Assembly: GCA_964559135.1 (NCBI GenBank)
Contig: CAZLGG010000058.1
Span: 1-25,389, forward strand
From: DRQF01 sp964559135
GTDB taxonomy: Bacteria > Planctomycetota > GCA-002687715 > DRQF01
DNA length: 25,389 nucleotides
Direction: 5' to 3'
The notes beneath the pieces were generated by a model. The model searched no databases, was not told the origin of the DNA, and saw only the letters and a list, made by a program, of their open reading frames with translations. The position numbers and the translations under genes are program-made. This document shows, one piece after another, positions 22,156 through 25,389 of this stretch. Position 1 is the first letter of the stretch; each line of letters begins with the position of its first letter.

Positions 22156-24117
22156 ATGGGGTATCGTTCTATGTTGGGAATCGGTAAGGCTTTCTGTCTT
22201 TCGGCGGGCGCGCTGATTCTGCTTTGGAATACTCCGGATCGTACGGTTCGGGGCAATGAATCCAGCCCGGGGCTTCGAGATCCCGCGGCGGAAGCCCGGC
22301 GTATCGATGAACTCGTCCAGGCCGACCTGCGCGCTCGCGGGCTCCATCCCAACCCGGTGGTGGATGACTCCACGTTCCTGAGGAGGGCCTACCTCGTCGC
22401 CGTGGGTCGGATTCCCAGTCTCGCCGAGACCCGGCGGTTCCTCGCGCGCCGCGATCCCGGGAAGCGAGGCCGGCTCATCGACGAGCTGGTCGCCTCCCCT
22501 GGGTTCGAGAGCATGCTTTACAATTGGATGACCGATCTTTTGAGGGTGCGCACCCGTCTCAATCGCCAGGTCTCCGGGCTCCCCTACATGGCGTGGATCA
22601 AGAAATCGATCGCGAATGACGTGCCGTGGGATCAGATGGTCCGGGAGATGTTGACCGCGAAAGGGTCGGCCTATCGCCGGGGAAACGGGGCGACGGGTTA
22701 TTACCTTCGTGACATCGGGATGCCGTTGGACAACATGGCGAACACGGCGAGGATCTTCCTCGGTATCCGCATCGAATGCGCCCAGTGCCACGACCATCCG
22801 TTCAAGGATTGGAGCCAGAAGGAATTCTACCGGTTGGCGGCCTTCACCTCCGGGATGCAGTTTCGCAGCACGGAAGCCCTCGACTTCCGAGATCTGCGTC
22901 GCATGAGGATGGATCTGAGGAAGGCGCGGAAACAAGGAGATTCCCGGCGGCTGCGGATCTTGAGGAATGCCGTTCTTTTTCCGCTGACGGCCGGCATTTC
23001 CGGAGGCGGCTCCGGTCTCATTCGCCTCCCCAAGGACTACCAATACGACGACGGGAAACCGGGAGATCTTGTTTCGGCCAACGTTCCGTTCGGTCCCGAG
23101 TCCGGTCTCCAGGTGTCCTTGCCGCGTCATCGAAGGAACGCCCGGCGACGTGGTCGGCGACGGAAGGCGGGGCGCCGTCGGGGAGATTTTTTCCCGGATG
23201 TGCATTCCAGAGAGGCCCTGTCGGCTTGGATGACGTCGCCCGAGAACCCCCAATTCACTCGCGTCATCGCGAATCGCATGTGGAAACTGGTCTTCGGTCG
23301 CGGGCTCCACGAGCCCGTCGATGACTGGGACGTGGGCCCGATCGGTGAGTACGGGGATCTCGTTCTCCACCTCGAGGGCCTCATGAAGGCCACCCATTAC
23401 GACTTGCGGGCGTTCCTGCGGATTCTGCTCCGAACCAAGCTCTTTCAGCGAGAGGCCGTGGCCGAGGCACCGGCCGACGAGGTCTTCCCCTTCCAGGGAC
23501 CACTGTTCCGACGCCTCTCGGCCGAGCAGGTTTGGGATTCCATTCTCACGCTGACGCTGGACGACGCGGACGCCACGCTCCAGGGGCCCGAGTCACCCCG
23601 AGTGGAGGCGATCTACGACCACTACGAGAAGCTGACCGGCCTCGTCGCCAACGCATCCTCGGCGGATGATCTGATCCAAAGAATCGGCGACGACTTGCCT
23701 CTCCGGCGCCGCATGTTCGGCAAAGGCCGCTTCCGCGGACGGCGAGGCATGATCCGGGCCTCCGAATTGCCGAGTCCAGCACCGGACGGTCATCTCCTAC
23801 GTCAATTCGGGCAGTCGCAACGCGAAGAGATCCAGGCGTCGCAACGGGAGTCCACGGTCCCGCAGGCGCTCCAGCTCATGAACGGTGTGGTGAATCGGAT
23901 CCTCAACCCGAGGGCGAGTGCTCTTTTCAGGGCTCTCAACGGAGTCAAGCGCTCCGGTGACAAGATCCGCTTGGCCTACCTGGCGGCCTTCACACGCCGT
24001 CCCACCCAGAGCGAACTGGCGCTCTGGAGGGCGGAGTTCAGGAAGACGCCCGGAAAGGCGCAACGCGATCTCGTCTGGGCCCTTTTGAACTCTGACGAAT
24101 TCATTTTCCTGCAGTGA
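22156..24117 (+). CDS. DUF1549/DUF1553 (PSCyt2/PSD1) planctomycete exported protein
   Basis: This 653-residue protein has an N-terminal hydrophobic signal/anchor at about 8-24. DUF1549 follows (about 40-270) with the family's CAQCHDHPF motif at 208-216. Its CxxCH has heme-binding form, though heme attachment in this family is unproved. An Arg-rich insert lies at about 324-345 (RHRRNARRRGRRRKAGRRRG). DUF1553 occupies the C-terminal half, beginning with LSAWMTSPENPQFTRVIANR and ending in an RRPTQSEL block. The N-terminal PSCyt1 cytochrome domain that many relatives carry is absent, so this is a short version. The start at 22156 gives a signal peptide, and the ATG at 22171 is an alternative. The frame upstream to 21751 is antisense to another gene. 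The DUF1501 gene follows 20 bases later, the usual partner. The biochemical role is not established. Confidence 0.92.
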   Translation: MGYRSMLGIGKAFCLSAGALILLWNTPDRTVRGNESSPGLRDPAAEARRIDELVQADLRARGLHPNPVVDDSTFLRRAYLVAVGRIPSLAETRRFLARRDPGKRGRLIDELVASPGFESMLYNWMTDLLRVRTRLNRQVSGLPYMAWIKKSIANDVPWDQMVREMLTAKGSAYRRGNGATGYYLRDIGMPLDNMANTARIFLGIRIECAQCHDHPFKDWSQKEFYRLAAFTSGMQFRSTEALDFRDLRRMRMDLRKARKQGDSRRLRILRNAVLFPLTAGISGGGSGLIRLPKDYQYDDGKPGDLVSANVPFGPESGLQVSLPRHRRNARRRGRRRKAGRRRGDFFPDVHSREALSAWMTSPENPQFTRVIANRMWKLVFGRGLHEPVDDWDVGPIGEYGDLVLHLEGLMKATHYDLRAFLRILLRTKLFQREAVAEAPADEVFPFQGPLFRRLSAEQVWDSILTLTLDDADATLQGPESPRVEAIYDHYEKLTGLVANASSADDLIQRIGDDLPLRRRMFGKGRFRGRRGMIRASELPSPAPDGHLLRQFGQSQREEIQASQRESTVPQALQLMNGVVNRILNPRASALFRALNGVKRSGDKIRLAYLAAFTRRPTQSELALWRAEFRKTPGKAQRDLVWALLNSDEFIFLQ

Positions 24118-24137
24118 TTGAACGCGCGAGAATCCCC

Positions 24138-25389
24138 ATGTGCATGAAACACGAAGCCCGTAGCATCGACGACGTGACCCGTCGCGCTTTCCTGGCCGGC
24201 ACTCTGCAAGCCTGCCTAGGTGTCGGTATGATGCCGCTCTTCAGGAACCTGGACCTGACGCGTTCACCGCAGCCCGATCCGATCGCCACGGCCCGCAGCG
24301 TCATCTACATCTACCTGAGCGGAGGCATGTCCCATTTGGACACCTTCGACACCAAGCCGGGTGCGGAGACCCAGGGGCCGGTGGAATCGTTGAACACGAG
24401 CGCGGACGGAGTCCAGGTTTCGCAATACTTCCCGCTGCTGGCCCGTCAGATGGACAAGGTCGCGGTCATCAATTCGATGCACAGCACTCAGGGGGCGCAC
24501 CCTCAGGCCCGCTATTTCCTTCACACCGGGTACGACCTTCGGGGCACGATCAAGCACCCGAGCATGGGGGCGTGGGCGGTGAAGCTGGCCGGGCCGGGCA
24601 ATCCCACGTTGCCGCCTCACGTCGAGGTCGGAGGGCAACAGTACACCGCGTCGGCCGGGTTCTTCGAGTCGGTCGCCGGTCCGCTGCCCATCGGTGATCC
24701 GAGTCAGGGGCTGGCCAACGGACGCCTGCCGGCCGGAGTGAGCGAAAAAGAGTTCTCCGCGCGCCTGACCCGACTTCAAAAACTGAATGCGTCGTTCCGA
24801 AAGAGATTCGCGACGCGAGACGTGCGCTCCCATGAGCAGGCTTACGAACAGGCCGTGCGTCTCATGAGGTCGAGAGATCTCGCCGCCTTCGACATCGCGA
24901 AGGAGAAAGACGCCGTCCGCGATTCTTACGGTCGCAATCGCTTCGGTCAGGGGCTCCTGCTGGCGCGCCGACTCGTCGAACATCGCGTTCGATTCATCGA
25001 GGTCGTCAGCAACGGATGGGATACCCACAACGAGAATTTCGATGCTTTGGAAGCCAAGTGCCCGGAACTCGATAGGGGGTTGGCGGCCCTCCTTGCCGAT
25101 CTGGACGCGCGGGGGCTTTTGGATGAAACCCTGGTGGTCGTCGCCACCGAATTCGGGCGTACTCCGAAGATCACCGCCGGGAGGAACGGCCGCGATCATT
25201 TCCCCAAGGCCTTCACCTGCCTGTTGGCGGGTGGCGGGATCAAGCGAGGCATCCGCTACGGTCGCACGGACGAGTTGGGCATGAACGTCACGGAGAACCC
25301 GGTAGGCATTCCAGAACTCAATGCGACGATCGCTCAGGCTTTGGGCCTTCCCATCGACAAGGTGCTGTACTCTCCTTCGGGACGCCCCT
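24138..25389 (+). CDS. DUF1501 protein (Tat-exported, alkaline-phosphatase/sulfatase-like fold), 3' end outside window
   Basis: The frame runs from the ATG at 24138 to the window end without a stop, giving 417 codons of an incomplete protein; only the tail should be missing. Residues 14-21 (TRRAFLAG) form a twin-arginine signal followed by a hydrophobic stretch, so export of the folded protein by the Tat system is expected. Family blocks include YIYLSGGMSHLDTFDTKP near 68-85, then GWDTHNENFDALEAKCPELD, VVVATEFGRTP and GRDHFPKAFTCLLAGGG. These match DUF1501, a family related to the sulfatase/alkaline phosphatase fold. It follows the DUF1549/DUF1553 gene after 20 bases, the standard pair in Planctomycetes. 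The ATG at 24144 is another possible start. The substrate is unknown. Confidence 0.92.
   Translation, partial: MCMKHEARSIDDVTRRAFLAGTLQACLGVGMMPLFRNLDLTRSPQPDPIATARSVIYIYLSGGMSHLDTFDTKPGAETQGPVESLNTSADGVQVSQYFPLLARQMDKVAVINSMHSTQGAHPQARYFLHTGYDLRGTIKHPSMGAWAVKLAGPGNPTLPPHVEVGGQQYTASAGFFESVAGPLPIGDPSQGLANGRLPAGVSEKEFSARLTRLQKLNASFRKRFATRDVRSHEQAYEQAVRLMRSRDLAAFDIAKEKDAVRDSYGRNRFGQGLLLARRLVEHRVRFIEVVSNGWDTHNENFDALEAKCPELDRGLAALLADLDARGLLDETLVVVATEFGRTPKITAGRNGRDHFPKAFTCLLAGGGIKRGIRYGRTDELGMNVTENPVGIPELNATIAQALGLPIDKVLYSPSGRP

Noticed and set aside
21939..22373. Upstream extension of the secreted repeat-protein frame on the - strand
   Set aside because: It runs antisense into the DUF1549 gene and lies before a clean signal peptide beginning at 21938.
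24129..24143. Alternative DUF1501 start at 24144
   Set aside because: It is possible, but 24138 is better spaced from the GAGA element. Both give the same Tat signal, so the choice does not change the function.

Overview
The window is GC-rich, densely coded, and most likely from a planctomycete or a close relative. Three things support this. There is a DUF1549/DUF1553 gene followed by a DUF1501 gene, a pair typical of Planctomycetes. There is an ECF sigma factor next to a large receptor-like Ser/Thr kinase. There are several secreted carboxypeptidase-regulatory-like proteins of low complexity. No rRNA, tRNA, CRISPR array, insertion sequence or phage gene was seen, and no gap between genes exceeds about 220 bases.

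Layout. (1) 17-1246 (+) is a PLP-dependent class I/II aminotransferase that converges on the next unit. (2) 4841 down to 1268 (-) is an ECF sigma factor followed 10 bases later by a membrane-anchored Ser/Thr protein kinase. (3) Facing away from the sigma factor, 5005-10779 (+) holds three exported proteins: a carboxypeptidase-regulatory-like protein, a trypsin/HtrA-like protease with two PDZ domains and a hidden second protease domain, and a six-EF-hand protein. A strong intrinsic terminator lies at 10825-10859. (4) 21938 down to 10891 (-) is a tightly packed six-gene operon. In order of transcription it encodes a secreted repeat protein, a COG4671-like glycosyltransferase, two GT4 glycosyltransferases, an ABC exporter half-transporter, and a 1371-residue reading frame. 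That last frame joins two aminoglycoside-phosphotransferase-like domains to a lipoprotein-type signal and an alginate-export-type outer-membrane barrel. (5) 22156-25389 (+), divergent from that operon, encodes the DUF1549/DUF1553 protein and a DUF1501 protein cut off by the window end.

How the genes may work together. The six-gene operon reads as a machine that builds, modifies by phosphorylation, and exports a glycoconjugate: glycosyltransferases, small-molecule kinases, an inner-membrane ABC exporter and an outer-membrane channel. Four of its five junctions are 4-base stop/start overlaps and the fifth has a 3-base gap, so translation is probably coupled. The chemical product cannot be read from the sequence. 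The sigma/kinase pair is a plausible signalling module and may control the divergent exported proteins, but no promoter motif was found to prove it.

The two most unusual points are the unbroken frame joining cytoplasmic kinase domains to an outer-membrane barrel, and a degenerate second trypsin-like domain (Ser to Cys, His to Ser) interrupted by a PDZ domain in the protease gene.
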